Shown: piece by piece, positions 1 through 7,199 of the stretch | Numbering within the stretch: the first letter of the stretch is position 1 | Layout: every line of letters starts with the position of its first letter | Notes under the pieces: model-generated | Told to the model about the DNA's origin: nothing | What the model saw: the letters and a program-made list of their open reading frames with translations, nothing else | Databases searched by the model: none | Assembly (NCBI RefSeq): GCF_002205165.1 | Contig: NZ_NIVS01000020.1 | Coordinates: 310,001 to 374,000, forward strand | DNA from: Stenotrophomonas maltophilia | Lineage (GTDB): Bacteria > Pseudomonadota > Gammaproteobacteria > Xanthomonadales > Xanthomonadaceae | DNA length: 64,000 bases | Reading direction: 5' to 3' | Made by a program: the position numbers and the translations under genes

Positions 1-588
1 GCGTATGGCCTGCAGCATGCAGACCGCGGCGAGCGCTTTGCCGCATCGGTGGCCTACGTTCGTCAGTTGATGCAGCACGGTTCCCTGCATATCGAGTCGC
101 CACTGGGCGCGCTGCAGGGCGTGGAACTGTTGCCCAAGCCAGTGGCCGGGGCGATTCCGCTGCTGGTGACCGGCACCTCGCGGCAGACACTGGACTGGGT
201 CGGGCAACATGCCGATGGCTGGCTGACCTATCCCGAGGCAACCCATCATGCGGCCGGGCCGCGGCGCCTGGCCGACAAGATCCAGGCCTGGCGCCGGCTC
301 ATTCCCGACGGGGGTTTCCGCCCGCATGTTACCAACGAGTGGCTGGATCTGGTCGAGGACCCCAACCATCCACGCACCCCGCTCAATGGCGGCTACACGT
401 TGAGGACCGGTCGTAACGGATTGATCGATCTGCTCGGCGAGTGGCAACGTGCCGGCGTGAACCATGCTGCGCTGGGCATCCAGTTCTCACAGCGCCCGGC
501 GGCCGAGGTGCTGCAGGAACTGGCCGAATACGTGCTGCCCTTGTTTCCCTCGCATGATGGGCCTTTACCGGCGCGTGTGCGCTGGTAA
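1..588 (+). CDS. LLM-class flavin-dependent monooxygenase, 5' end outside window
   Basis: The reading frame is open from base 1, so the gene begins upstream and only its C-terminal ~195 residues are visible. They contain GERFAASVAYVRQL and the segment PLLVTGTSRQTLDWVGQHAD, which fit the luciferase-like monooxygenase fold (F420 or FMN dependent TIM barrel, late beta-strands). Family members oxidise small organic substrates with reduced flavin; the substrate cannot be told from this part. An internal ATG at 49 could be mistaken for the start, but homologous sequence continues upstream of it. The stop is TAA at 586-588. The next gene faces it on the other strand, so this is the last gene of its unit. 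Confidence 0.75.
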   Translation, partial: AYGLQHADRGERFAASVAYVRQLMQHGSLHIESPLGALQGVELLPKPVAGAIPLLVTGTSRQTLDWVGQHADGWLTYPEATHHAAGPRRLADKIQAWRRLIPDGGFRPHVTNEWLDLVEDPNHPRTPLNGGYTLRTGRNGLIDLLGEWQRAGVNHAALGIQFSQRPAAEVLQELAEYVLPLFPSHDGPLPARVRW

Positions 589-610
589 AGGGGCGGCGGG
601 AATCCCTGCG

Positions 611-913
611 CTATGGCTGGGCGTGCCCGTCGCCGCGGATGGCGGGGTCGGCGAGGCGTGCACGCCGGTCCAGCCATAGCTTGGTGGGCAAATACGTCAG
701 CAACGCGCCGATCAGCATGCCCTGCGAAAAGGCCATCGGAAACTGGCTGGCCACCGCGGCGCCCACGGCCATGCCGACCAGGCTCGCTCCTGCGGCCTTA
801 CGCTGACGCTTCAGTTGTGCGGCGCTGGCAAGATGCCGTGCCCGCACGGCCTCGCGCTTGGGATCGGGTTGCAGCATGGCCTCCGCCACGGCGTCAGCTT
901 GAGAAGGGTCCAT
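611..913 (-). CDS. small conserved membrane protein, function unknown
   Basis: The 100-residue product starts with a charged, helix-rich stretch (about residues 1-40, many Lys, Arg and Ala), followed by a Gly/Ala-rich hydrophobic segment (about 43-58) and a second one (about 64-76). It ends in a basic and then polar tail. This is the layout of a small inner-membrane protein with a cytoplasmic N-terminal helix. I recognise no named family. It converges with the monooxygenase gene (22 bp apart) and is separated by 79 bp from the protease gene on the same strand. Confidence 0.6.
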   Translation of the reverse strand: MDPSQADAVAEAMLQPDPKREAVRARHLASAAQLKRQRKAAGASLVGMAVGAAVASQFPMAFSQGMLIGALLTYLPTKLWLDRRARLADPAIRGDGHAQP

Positions 914-992
914 CCGCGTGTCCTTGCGTCAGTGGTGATGGCGTCATGCTGCCGCGGGACGGCGCCCGCGTAAACCCCCATTCGCGCGTGGC

Positions 993-1916
993 TCAGTGCG
1001 TTGCGGGACGCTGCAGGCAGATGCGCGCTGCCCCCGCACTGATGTCCACCTGGCTGTCGAGCATCGCGTCGGCGCCCAGGATCAGCGCAGGCTGGTCCTC
1101 CAGTCCAATGGCCTTGAACACCGGCAGTGCACTGATCCTCACCTCAAACGCAGGGTGCTGCCAGGTGCCGCTGCGCAGTGCAGGCAAGGTATAGAGCCAG
1201 CTCGGCTGCGGTTGTCCGCCCAGGCCTTCCGTTCCCTTTTCGCGAGGCGTGACCCGTGCATCGCTGCCATCGGTGCGCAGCCCCAACGCACGCGCGGCGG
1301 CGGCATTGAGCACGGTCTGGGCTGCCCCGGTATCCACCACTGCAATCGCCTCGATGCCCGCCTCGCCCAACTGTGTGGCGATGAAGCCGAAGCCTTCCAG
1401 TCCACGTCGTCGCGAGGGTAGGGCGTTGGCTTGGCAGTGAGGCCCATCATCAAGCTGCCCCGCCGTCCACAACTGCAGTTCACTCGCGGCGAAATCCCAC
1501 CGGGTGTCCCAGCGGCGCGTAAGGTCGTTGCCGAGGATGCCATCGACGGTGATCGCCTTGTCGGGATTGGAAAGGCGCGACAGGTCCGCGTGCATGCCGA
1601 CGATCGTCAGCTTCACCGTGCCGATCGCCCAGTCGGTCTGCCGCATGCGGTTCGCCGTGGCGCTGCTGGCAGACGCACCGCGGATCTGCCCGGCGGTCGC
1701 GTCGTCGGTATTGTCCAAGCCGTAACGACGGGCGATGCGGCTGTCCACCAGCGTGGCACCTGCCGCGCTGTCGACCACGAAGCGCAACGGCTCGGCCTGG
1801 CCATTCAGACCCACGGCGACGCTGGGATGCATGGCCTGCATCCACATCGGCAGGACATGTTCGGGTGCTGGTGCTGCAAGGGTGGCGGCCAGCAATGGGA
1901 GCAGGGCAGGATGCAT
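993..1916 (-). CDS. Retropepsin-like aspartyl protease with two lobes, exported
   Basis: The 307-residue product looks like a secreted or periplasmic bilobal protein of the retropepsin-like family. The N-terminal ~17 residues (MHPALLPLLAATLAAPAP) are a plausible signal peptide. Lobe one carries VVDSAAGATLVD (D49-S50-A51) and later DGILGNDL (about 125-132). Lobe two carries VVDTGAAQTVLN with the canonical D195-T196-G197. The first motif has Ala where Gly is usual, so lobe one may be altered in catalysis. The reading frame stays open upstream to 2291, but that extension has no homologous character and would overlap the response regulator, so I place the start at the ATG at 1914-1916. The gene diverges from the two-component operon. 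Confidence 0.75.
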   Translation of the reverse strand: MHPALLPLLAATLAAPAPEHVLPMWMQAMHPSVAVGLNGQAEPLRFVVDSAAGATLVDSRIARRYGLDNTDDATAGQIRGASASSATANRMRQTDWAIGTVKLTIVGMHADLSRLSNPDKAITVDGILGNDLTRRWDTRWDFAASELQLWTAGQLDDGPHCQANALPSRRRGLEGFGFIATQLGEAGIEAIAVVDTGAAQTVLNAAAARALGLRTDGSDARVTPREKGTEGLGGQPQPSWLYTLPALRSGTWQHPAFEVRISALPVFKAIGLEDQPALILGADAMLDSQVDISAGAARICLQRPATH

Positions 1917-1981
1917 GGGAGAACGCCGTAGGAAGGAGCGGTGATTGATCCTCACCGCCGTATCGCGGGAATGTCCGCGTT

Positions 1982-2012
1982 GATACCGTCCGGATACAGA
2001 CCTGCCCGATAC
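1982..2012 (+). promoter_or_regulatory. GATAC direct repeats upstream of the response regulator
   Basis: GATAC occurs at 1982-1986, 1993-1997 and 2008-2012. The first two are 11 bp apart start to start, which is the period of paired half-sites bound by OmpR/PhoB-type regulators. They lie just before the start codon at 2020 in the divergent spacer, so they could be an autoregulatory site. This is inference from spacing only. Confidence 0.35.
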
Positions 2013-2019
2013 TGCCCGC

Positions 2020-2727
2020 ATGAACCGCAGCCCCGAGATCGTCGTGGTCGACGATGACACCAGCATCCGTGATGCACTCGCCGAGTGCCTGGAGCGGCAT
2101 GGCTTCCGTGTGCGCGTGGCCGCCGATGCAGTCGCGCTGGACCACCTGCTGCAGGTCCTTCGGCCCGACGCGATCATCCTGGATTGGATGATGCCCGGTG
2201 AGGACGGCCTGTCGGTCTGCAGGCGGCTGCAGGCACGTGCGATTCCGATCCTGATGCTATCGGCGATGGGGGCCACGCCCGACCGCGTCATCGGCCTGGA
2301 GATGGGCGCCGACGACTACCTTGCCAAGCCGTTCGACCCGCGCGAACTGATCGCGCGCGTCCGCGCGCTGCTGCGCAGGCAGGAGAAGCTGCGGGGGCAG
2401 GCTGTTGCCGAACTGCGTTTTGCCGGGTGGCGGCTGCTGCCGGAGCAACGCCGCCTGTTCGCGCCCGAGGGCGCCGAGGTTGTGTTGAGCCGGGGCGAAT
2501 TCGCCCTGCTGCAGGCCTTGGCCGAGCGCCCCGGGCGGGTGCTTGACCGCGAGCGGTTGATGCAGCTCACGCGCGGCGATGCGCACGAGAGTGTCGATCG
2601 CGCGGTCGACCTGGCGGTCAGCCGCCTGCGCCGCAGGTTGGCCCATGCGGCGGCCGGTGGCGATGCACTCGTGCAGACACTGCGCGGCGAGGGCTACCGG
2701 TTCGATGCGGCGGTGGAGGTACTGTGA
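2020..2727 (+). CDS. OmpR-family response regulator
   Basis: The 235-residue regulator has an N-terminal receiver domain (about 1-118) and a C-terminal winged-helix DNA-binding domain (about 130-232). Receiver residues are complete: acidic cluster D11-D13, phosphoacceptor D55 in IILDWMMPGEDG, the Ser/Thr switch at S81 (LMLSAMG) and K103 in LAKPFDP. The effector domain shows LSRGEFALLQALAERPGRVLDRERL and ends ETLRGEGYRF-like (QTLRGEGYRFD), typical of OmpR. Its stop overlaps the GTG start of the histidine kinase by 4 bp, so the two are one translational unit. The controlled genes are not identifiable here. Confidence 0.93.
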   Translation: MNRSPEIVVVDDDTSIRDALAECLERHGFRVRVAADAVALDHLLQVLRPDAIILDWMMPGEDGLSVCRRLQARAIPILMLSAMGATPDRVIGLEMGADDYLAKPFDPRELIARVRALLRRQEKLRGQAVAELRFAGWRLLPEQRRLFAPEGAEVVLSRGEFALLQALAERPGRVLDRERLMQLTRGDAHESVDRAVDLAVSRLRRRLAHAAAGGDALVQTLRGEGYRFDAAVEVL

Positions 2728-4064
2728 CCCGGCACTGGTCCACCACCACCTGGATCGTCATGCTGGCCGTGAGCAGCCTGCTGTTGGCCACGCTGGTCAG
2801 CCTGGCGGTGATCGGCTGGATGCCCCGGCCAGCGCCGCCCCAGATGCGGCTGGATCATGCTGTGCAGGTGCTGCGCGGTGAACGGGCCCCGGCGGCGGAG
2901 GGAATGCGGGTGACGCTGCGGGATGCGCCGCCCAGCGGTCATGCCAGTCCCTGGTTGACACAGTTGACCGCCCACCAGCTGGCGCTGCCTGTCGAGCATG
3001 TCAGGCTGGTCTGGAAAGGGACGGGCAATGCGCCCGATATCAAGGTGTACTCCCGTGGCACCCCGGTGGACGCGCTGGCCGATCCAGAAGTGCTGCGTGC
3101 GCAGGGCCTGGCACTGGCGGCCCTGCAATGGCCACCGTTCGAGCTTGGCGTGCAACGCGCCGATGGCCGCTGGCAGGTGCTGGGCAGTGACCAGGGCGAC
3201 GTGGTGGCGTGGCGACGCCAGGTATTGATGGCGCTGCTCGGCGGCACTGTCCTGCTGGCACCGCTGACGGCATGGGCGGCGCTCCGGATCGGGCGCCCGC
3301 TGCGCAGGCTGGCCGACGCCAGCGCTGCCGTGGCATTGCAATCCAGCATGCTGCTGCCCGACGACGGCCCACGCGATGTCCAGATGGTGGCCAAGGCCAT
3401 CAATGCCGGTCGTGAACGTCTCCGCGAGCAGGCGCAGGACATGACGCGCATGCTGGCAGCGGTCGCGCACGATCTGCGCACGCCACTGACCGGGCTGCGC
3501 CTGCGCGCCGAATTCGCACCGCCCGCGCAGGCGGCGCGGATGGTGGCCGACATCGAACGCATGAACGCAATGATCGAACAGGTCCTCGACTACGCCCGTG
3601 GCGAACTGGAACCCGCCTCGATGCTGCCGCTGGACATGGCGGCCCTGCTGGACGAGTGCGTGCAGTCCGCGCGCCTGCGCGGTGTGGACATCCACAGTGG
3701 CCTGACCGGGCCTCTGCCATGGCACGGTGATGCCCTCCTGCTCAGGCGCGCACTGGACAACCTCATCGACAACGCCGCGCGCTATGCCGGCACGGTGGAA
3801 GTGGACGTGCGCACCACGGGCGACGCGCTGTGGCTGGAGGTCGCCGACCGCGGGCCGGGTATCCCCGATGGCGAAAAAGCCCGGTTGCTGCAGCCTTTCC
3901 AGCGGCATGAAAGCTCGCGCAACCGCGCCACCGGCGGCACCGGTCTGGGGCTGGCGGTGGTCCAGGGCGCGGTTCGCCAGCACGGCGGTCAGCTCTGGCT
4001 GCTGGACAGGCCGGGCGGCGGGTTGATCGTACGGGTGCAGGTGCCCGCAGTAGCGGCAACCTAG
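2724..4064 (+). CDS. Two-component sensor histidine kinase
   Basis: The 446-residue membrane kinase pairs with the regulator just upstream. It has TM segments at about 12-32 and 166-188 enclosing a ~130-residue periplasmic sensor region, a short HAMP-like linker, the H-box AAVAHDLRTPLTGLRL with phosphoacceptor H249, the N-box DNLIDNAARYA (about 345-355), G1 motif DRGPGIP (375-381) and G2 GGTGLGLAVV (404-413). All catalytic boxes are intact. The start is the GTG at 2724, overlapping the regulator's TGA as GTGA, which fixes the start well. Overall architecture resembles EnvZ/RstB-type kinases; the stimulus is unknown. Confidence 0.93.
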   Translation: MTRHWSTTTWIVMLAVSSLLLATLVSLAVIGWMPRPAPPQMRLDHAVQVLRGERAPAAEGMRVTLRDAPPSGHASPWLTQLTAHQLALPVEHVRLVWKGTGNAPDIKVYSRGTPVDALADPEVLRAQGLALAALQWPPFELGVQRADGRWQVLGSDQGDVVAWRRQVLMALLGGTVLLAPLTAWAALRIGRPLRRLADASAAVALQSSMLLPDDGPRDVQMVAKAINAGRERLREQAQDMTRMLAAVAHDLRTPLTGLRLRAEFAPPAQAARMVADIERMNAMIEQVLDYARGELEPASMLPLDMAALLDECVQSARLRGVDIHSGLTGPLPWHGDALLLRRALDNLIDNAARYAGTVEVDVRTTGDALWLEVADRGPGIPDGEKARLLQPFQRHESSRNRATGGTGLGLAVVQGAVRQHGGQLWLLDRPGGGLIVRVQVPAVAAT

Positions 4065-4132
4065 GCGGAAGCCTTTTTCTCAAAGCGCAACGACGATATA
4101 GTTAGCCGCCGTATTATGTCGAAGCCGCCTGC

Positions 4133-4627
4133 ATGCTGGAAACCAAACACCATGCCTTCCTGACCGAACTGGAGCGCCGCGGCCAATCGGATTCGGGCGA
4201 GTTGGCGCTGTGCTTCCAGGTGTTGTCGCTGGCCAGCGCGATCGACCAGGACTGCGCCAGCCGGCTGGCGCCGCTGGGCCTGAGCGAAGGGCGTTTCGTC
4301 CTGCTGTTCCTGCTGCGTGGCGCAGATACGGCGCTTTCGCCACACCAGCTGGCCGAGCGCGCCGGGGTGACCCGCGCCACCATCACCGGCCTGCTTGATG
4401 GGTTGGAGCGCGAGCACCTGGTGAGCCGCCACAGTGATCCGGATGACAGGCGCCGCATCCACGTACGGTTGACCGGGGCTGGCCAGGCACTGGCCGCGCG
4501 CCTGTTCGACCAGCAGACCGAGTGGATCGCCTCGCTGTTCGCGCATATCAGCCCCAAGGAACGGCGCACGCTCGGCACGTTGCTGCAGCGCGTGTGGTCG
4601 CGCACCGACGCAGGGCGCGCCGCATGA
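4133..4627 (+). CDS. MarR-family transcriptional regulator
   Basis: The 164-residue protein is a MarR-type winged helix dimer. The recognition region LSPHQLAERAGVTRATITGLLDGLEREHLV is followed by the wing signature DPDDRRRIHVRLTGAG; both are diagnostic. Flanking helices at each end would form the dimer interface. Its stop codon overlaps the ATG of the alkylation-repair gene by 4 bp (ATGA at 4624-4627), so regulator and repair enzyme are made together. A loose inverted repeat (CGACGATA near 4091 and TATGTCG near 4115) lies upstream and might be an operator, but it is imperfect. Confidence 0.9.
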   Translation: MLETKHHAFLTELERRGQSDSGELALCFQVLSLASAIDQDCASRLAPLGLSEGRFVLLFLLRGADTALSPHQLAERAGVTRATITGLLDGLEREHLVSRHSDPDDRRRIHVRLTGAGQALAARLFDQQTEWIASLFAHISPKERRTLGTLLQRVWSRTDAGRAA

Positions 4628-5364
4628 AACAGCCCGTCACCCGCGAGCGGCGCGGGCAGCTGGATCGCGGTGAAACCGAAGCCACGCATCTGGCCGAAGT
4701 GCTGGCGGTGGACTTCGCCAAGCTGATGGCGAATGTAGCGCCGGGCTTGCCCGCCGCCGCGATCACACCGATGCGCAATGCGGCCAAGCGCGGCATCACG
4801 CTGCGCATGCAGGGGGCGGCCACTCTGCTGCGCGTGCATGGTCACGGTGACCACGCCACGTGGTCGCGGCACGGCAGCGATACCGTGCGTGGCTGGGCGT
4901 GCTATCTGATCGGCAGTGACCCGGCCTTGTCGCTGGAGCGCAAGCTCGATGCCCTGCGCCTGCTGGCCGATGATGCGCACTTCGGCGTGCGTGAGTGGGC
5001 GTGGCTGGCGGTACGTCCGCACGTGGTGGCCGAGCCGCTGCGCGTGCTGTCGCACCTGCACGACTGGACCACCGACGCCTCGCCCAATGTGCGCCGCTTT
5101 GCCTGCGAAGCGCTGCGCCCTCGGGGCGTATGGGCCGCGCACATTGCGTTGTTCAAACACGAACCGCAGCACGCTCTGCCGCTGCTGCAGGCACTGTGCT
5201 GCGATGCCTCGCGCTACGTACAGGACTCGGTCGGCAACTGGCTCAACGACGCCGGCAAGAGCCAGCCTGACTGGGTCCGCGCGCTGTGCGGCGAATGGCA
5301 GCAGCGGCATGCCGATGATCCGGCCAACACCTATATCCGCAAGCGCGCACTGCGCTCGCTCTGA
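4624..5364 (+). CDS. DNA alkylation repair protein, AlkC-like HEAT-repeat family
   Basis: The 246-residue product belongs to the AlkC/AlkD superfamily of DNA glycosylases built from HEAT-like repeats, which remove N-alkylated purines. Family hallmarks are visible: SPNVRRFACEALRPRGVW (about 156-173), matching the AlkC segment HVRRLASEG.RPRLPW, and SRYVQDSVGNWLNDAGKSQ, matching the segment YVRKSVANHLNDISKD. I chose the ATG at 4624 because it overlaps the MarR stop as ATGA; the frame is open further upstream without support. Coupling to a MarR regulator suggests induction by a ligand or by damage, which is inference. Catalytic residues were not individually verified. Confidence 0.82.
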   Translation: MKQPVTRERRGQLDRGETEATHLAEVLAVDFAKLMANVAPGLPAAAITPMRNAAKRGITLRMQGAATLLRVHGHGDHATWSRHGSDTVRGWACYLIGSDPALSLERKLDALRLLADDAHFGVREWAWLAVRPHVVAEPLRVLSHLHDWTTDASPNVRRFACEALRPRGVWAAHIALFKHEPQHALPLLQALCCDASRYVQDSVGNWLNDAGKSQPDWVRALCGEWQQRHADDPANTYIRKRALRSL

Positions 5365-5378
5365 CCTCAAGGACTGCC

Positions 5379-5726
5379 ATGTCGCACATGTTGATCGAGC
5401 TGTACACCGCCACCCCTGTCTGGACCGCGCTGGACCCGGTATCGCGCGGGGCGCTCTTCGCCCGCATCGGCGCGGGTATGCAGAACGTGGATCCCGCCCG
5501 CGTCACGCCGGTGGCGATGGGGCGTATCGAGCAGGACGTACCGCACACCACCGCCGAGCAGTTCTATGCGGTATGGCAGTGCGCCGAACGGCTGGATGCC
5601 GATGCGCTGCTCGCCGCGATCGGTGCCACCGGCTGGCACGAGTACTTCACCACCACGCAGGCGGTGGGCGCAGCGGGCACCCTGCAGCAGCACCTGGCTG
5701 AGCTGGCGGCGCTGCCGCGGGGGTGA
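5379..5726 (+). CDS. Conserved hypothetical protein, DUF6616-like
   Basis: The 115-residue cytosolic protein starts MSHMLIELYTATPVW and contains ARIGAGMQNV, AEQFYAVWQCAE and IGATGWHEYF. This pattern resembles the uncharacterised DUF6616 proteins as I recall them; that assignment is from memory. A ribosome binding site AAGGA lies just before the ATG. It follows the DNA repair gene by only 14 bp and is probably the third gene of the MarR-repair operon. No catalytic motif is evident. Confidence 0.7.
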   Translation: MSHMLIELYTATPVWTALDPVSRGALFARIGAGMQNVDPARVTPVAMGRIEQDVPHTTAEQFYAVWQCAERLDADALLAAIGATGWHEYFTTTQAVGAAGTLQQHLAELAALPRG

Positions 5727-5781
5727 GCGCGTGGGGCGCTCGAACGGGGCTGAACCGACACCGCAGTTGCGAATGAAACAG

Positions 5782-5810
5782 TTGGCACCTCCAAACCCCT
5801 GTGTTATCAA
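5782..5810 (+). promoter_or_regulatory. Candidate sigma-70 promoter for the DAHP synthase leader
   Basis: TTGGCA (5782-5787) and TATCAA (5805-5810) are separated by exactly 17 bp. Transcription would begin near 5817-5820, at or within a few bases of the leader peptide ATG at 5820. That would make the leader peptide effectively leaderless, consistent with the lack of a Shine-Dalgarno sequence before it. Confidence 0.5.
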
Positions 5811-5819
5811 TACTCCCCA

Positions 5820-5900
5820 ATGAACGCACGCCCCGCCAATGCCTACTTTTGGTATTACTTTCCGAAGCCACCGGCGGAGGAAGGCATGCGCTCACCCTGA
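5820..5900 (+). CDS. Aromatic leader peptide of the DAHP synthase attenuator
   Basis: The 26-codon ORF has six consecutive aromatic codons at 5844-5861 encoding Tyr-Phe-Trp-Tyr-Tyr-Phe, followed by a Pro-rich tail and TGA at 5898-5900. Such a run is far beyond chance and is the hallmark of ribosome-stalling leader peptides (trpL, pheL type). It lies 96 bp upstream of DAHP synthase, the entry enzyme to all three aromatic amino acids, so the peptide's composition matches the pathway. No Shine-Dalgarno sequence precedes the ATG; together with the promoter position this suggests leaderless translation. It would act in cis by stalling and not as a functional product. Confidence 0.88.
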   Translation: MNARPANAYFWYYFPKPPAEEGMRSP

Positions 5901-5953
5901 AGAAAGCTTCAGACGCATTCCCGAAAGCCGCCAGCGCACCTGGCGGCTTTTTT
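5831..5953 (+). promoter_or_regulatory. Transcription attenuator (segments 1-4) controlling DAHP synthase
   Basis: A perfect 11-bp stem (5924-5934 with 5940-5950, 5-nt loop) followed by a T-run to 5953 is an intrinsic terminator. Competing segments are present: CCGCC at 5833-5837 (segment 1), GGCGG at 5873-5877 (segment 2), CCGCC at 5928-5932 (segment 3) and GGCGG in the 3' arm (segment 4). A ribosome stalled on the aromatic codons would cover segment 1, freeing segment 2 to pair with 3 and prevent termination. The 2:3 pairing I can see is only about 5 bp, so the exact antiterminator needs folding. Confidence 0.82.
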
Positions 5954-5996
5954 GTTGCCGCCGCGCTGGGGACCCCCACTTCCAAGGAGTTATCCC

Positions 5997-7070
5997 ATGC
6001 CCCCCCATACCGACGACCTGCGCATCCGCAAGATCGAACCGTTGACCCCGCCGGCACAGCTGCTGGCGATGCTGCCCTGCGACGATGAAGCCTCCGATAC
6101 GGTCAGCGCCTCGCGCGCGGCCCTGCACGAGATCCTGCACGGCCGCGACGACCGCCTCGCGGTGGTGATCGGCCCGTGTTCGATCCATGACCCGGTGGCC
6201 GCCATCGAATACGCCCAGCGCCTCAAGCCGCTGCGCGATGCCTACGCCGATGAGCTGGAAATCGTCATGCGCGTGTACTTCGAAAAGCCGCGCACCACGG
6301 TGGGCTGGAAAGGCCTGATCAACGATCCGGACCTGGACGGCAGCTTCAACATCAACAAGGGCCTGCGCGTAGCGCGCGGCCTGCTGCGCGACATCAACAA
6401 GCTCGGCCTGCCGGCCGGCGTGGAATTCCTCGACGTGATCTCGCCGCAGTACATCGCCGATCTGGTCGCCTGGGGCGCGATCGGTGCGCGCACCACCGAA
6501 AGCCAGGTACATCGCGAGCTCGCCTCGGGCCTGTCGTGCCCGGTGGGCTTCAAGAACGGCACCGACGGCAACATCAAGATCGCCGCCGATGCGATTGGCG
6601 CGGCCTCGAACCCGCATCACTTCCTCTCGGTGACCAAGGAAGGCGGCACCGCGATCGTGGCCACCGCCGGCAATCCGGACTGCCACGTCATCCTGCGCGG
6701 CGGCAAGACGCCGAACTACGATGCCGACCACGTCGAGGCGACCAGCCAGACGCTGGCCAAGTCGCACCTGGCCGCGCGCATCATGATCGATGCCAGCCAC
6801 GCCAACAGCAGCAAGAATCCGGAAAACCAGCCCAAGGTCATCGCCGACATCAACGCGCAGCTGGCCAACGGCGAAGAGCGCATTGTCGGCGTCATGGTCG
6901 AGAGCCATCTGGTGGCCGGCCGCCAGGACCTCGTCGACGGCCAGCCGCTGACCTACGGCCAGAGCATCACCGACGGCTGCATCGGCTGGGACAGTTCGCT
7001 GGCGGTGCTGGAGAGTCTGGCCCAGGCAGTGCGGGCGCGGCGCGCGGTGCGGATCAGCAAGGCGGCATGA
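5997..7070 (+). CDS. aroG: 3-deoxy-7-phosphoheptulonate (DAHP) synthase, class I
   Basis: The 357-residue enzyme condenses phosphoenolpyruvate with erythrose 4-phosphate, the first committed step of aromatic amino acid synthesis. Class I (AroG/F/H) signatures are clear: VVIGPCSIHDP, EKPRTTVGWKGLINDP, GFKNGTDGN and the metal and substrate region MIDASHANSSKN. Length matches the E. coli isozymes. The start is the ATG at 5997, with AAGGAG seven bases upstream at 5984-5989. The isozyme class (which amino acid inhibits it) cannot be read safely, so the symbol is generic. Expression is probably set by the upstream attenuator with its mixed Tyr/Phe/Trp leader. Confidence 0.95.
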   Translation: MPPHTDDLRIRKIEPLTPPAQLLAMLPCDDEASDTVSASRAALHEILHGRDDRLAVVIGPCSIHDPVAAIEYAQRLKPLRDAYADELEIVMRVYFEKPRTTVGWKGLINDPDLDGSFNINKGLRVARGLLRDINKLGLPAGVEFLDVISPQYIADLVAWGAIGARTTESQVHRELASGLSCPVGFKNGTDGNIKIAADAIGAASNPHHFLSVTKEGGTAIVATAGNPDCHVILRGGKTPNYDADHVEATSQTLAKSHLAARIMIDASHANSSKNPENQPKVIADINAQLANGEERIVGVMVESHLVAGRQDLVDGQPLTYGQSITDGCIGWDSSLAVLESLAQAVRARRAVRISKAA

Positions 7071-7086
7071 GCGTGCGTTGATCCAG

Positions 7087-7175
7087 GGTAGAGCCACCCC
7101 CTGGGTGGCTGCGCACAGCGCCGCGGCGCTGCTTGCAGATCATGCAGGAGCAGCCACGCATGGCGTGGCTCTACC
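7087..7175. repeat. SMAG-like REP dimer (two GTAG palindromes, inverted)
   Basis: Two imperfect palindromes face each other: 7087-7110 starts GGTAG and folds AGCCAC/GTGGCT, and 7152-7175 folds AGCCAC/GTGGCT and ends CTACC. GTAG-headed short palindromes are the SMAG family described in Stenotrophomonas maltophilia. The pair sits between the convergent DAHP synthase and mdtC-like genes, where such elements commonly act as RNA stem-loops or terminators. They are presumably mobilised by a RAYT transposase encoded elsewhere (established for REP elements in general). Confidence 0.75.
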
Positions 7176-7199
7176 CTCAGTGCGTCGCGCGTCCGATGA

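Noticed and set aside
1917..2291. N-terminal extension of the protease reading frame
   Set aside because: It overlaps the response regulator gene, has Arg/Ser-rich shadow composition, and a signal peptide starts cleanly at 1916.
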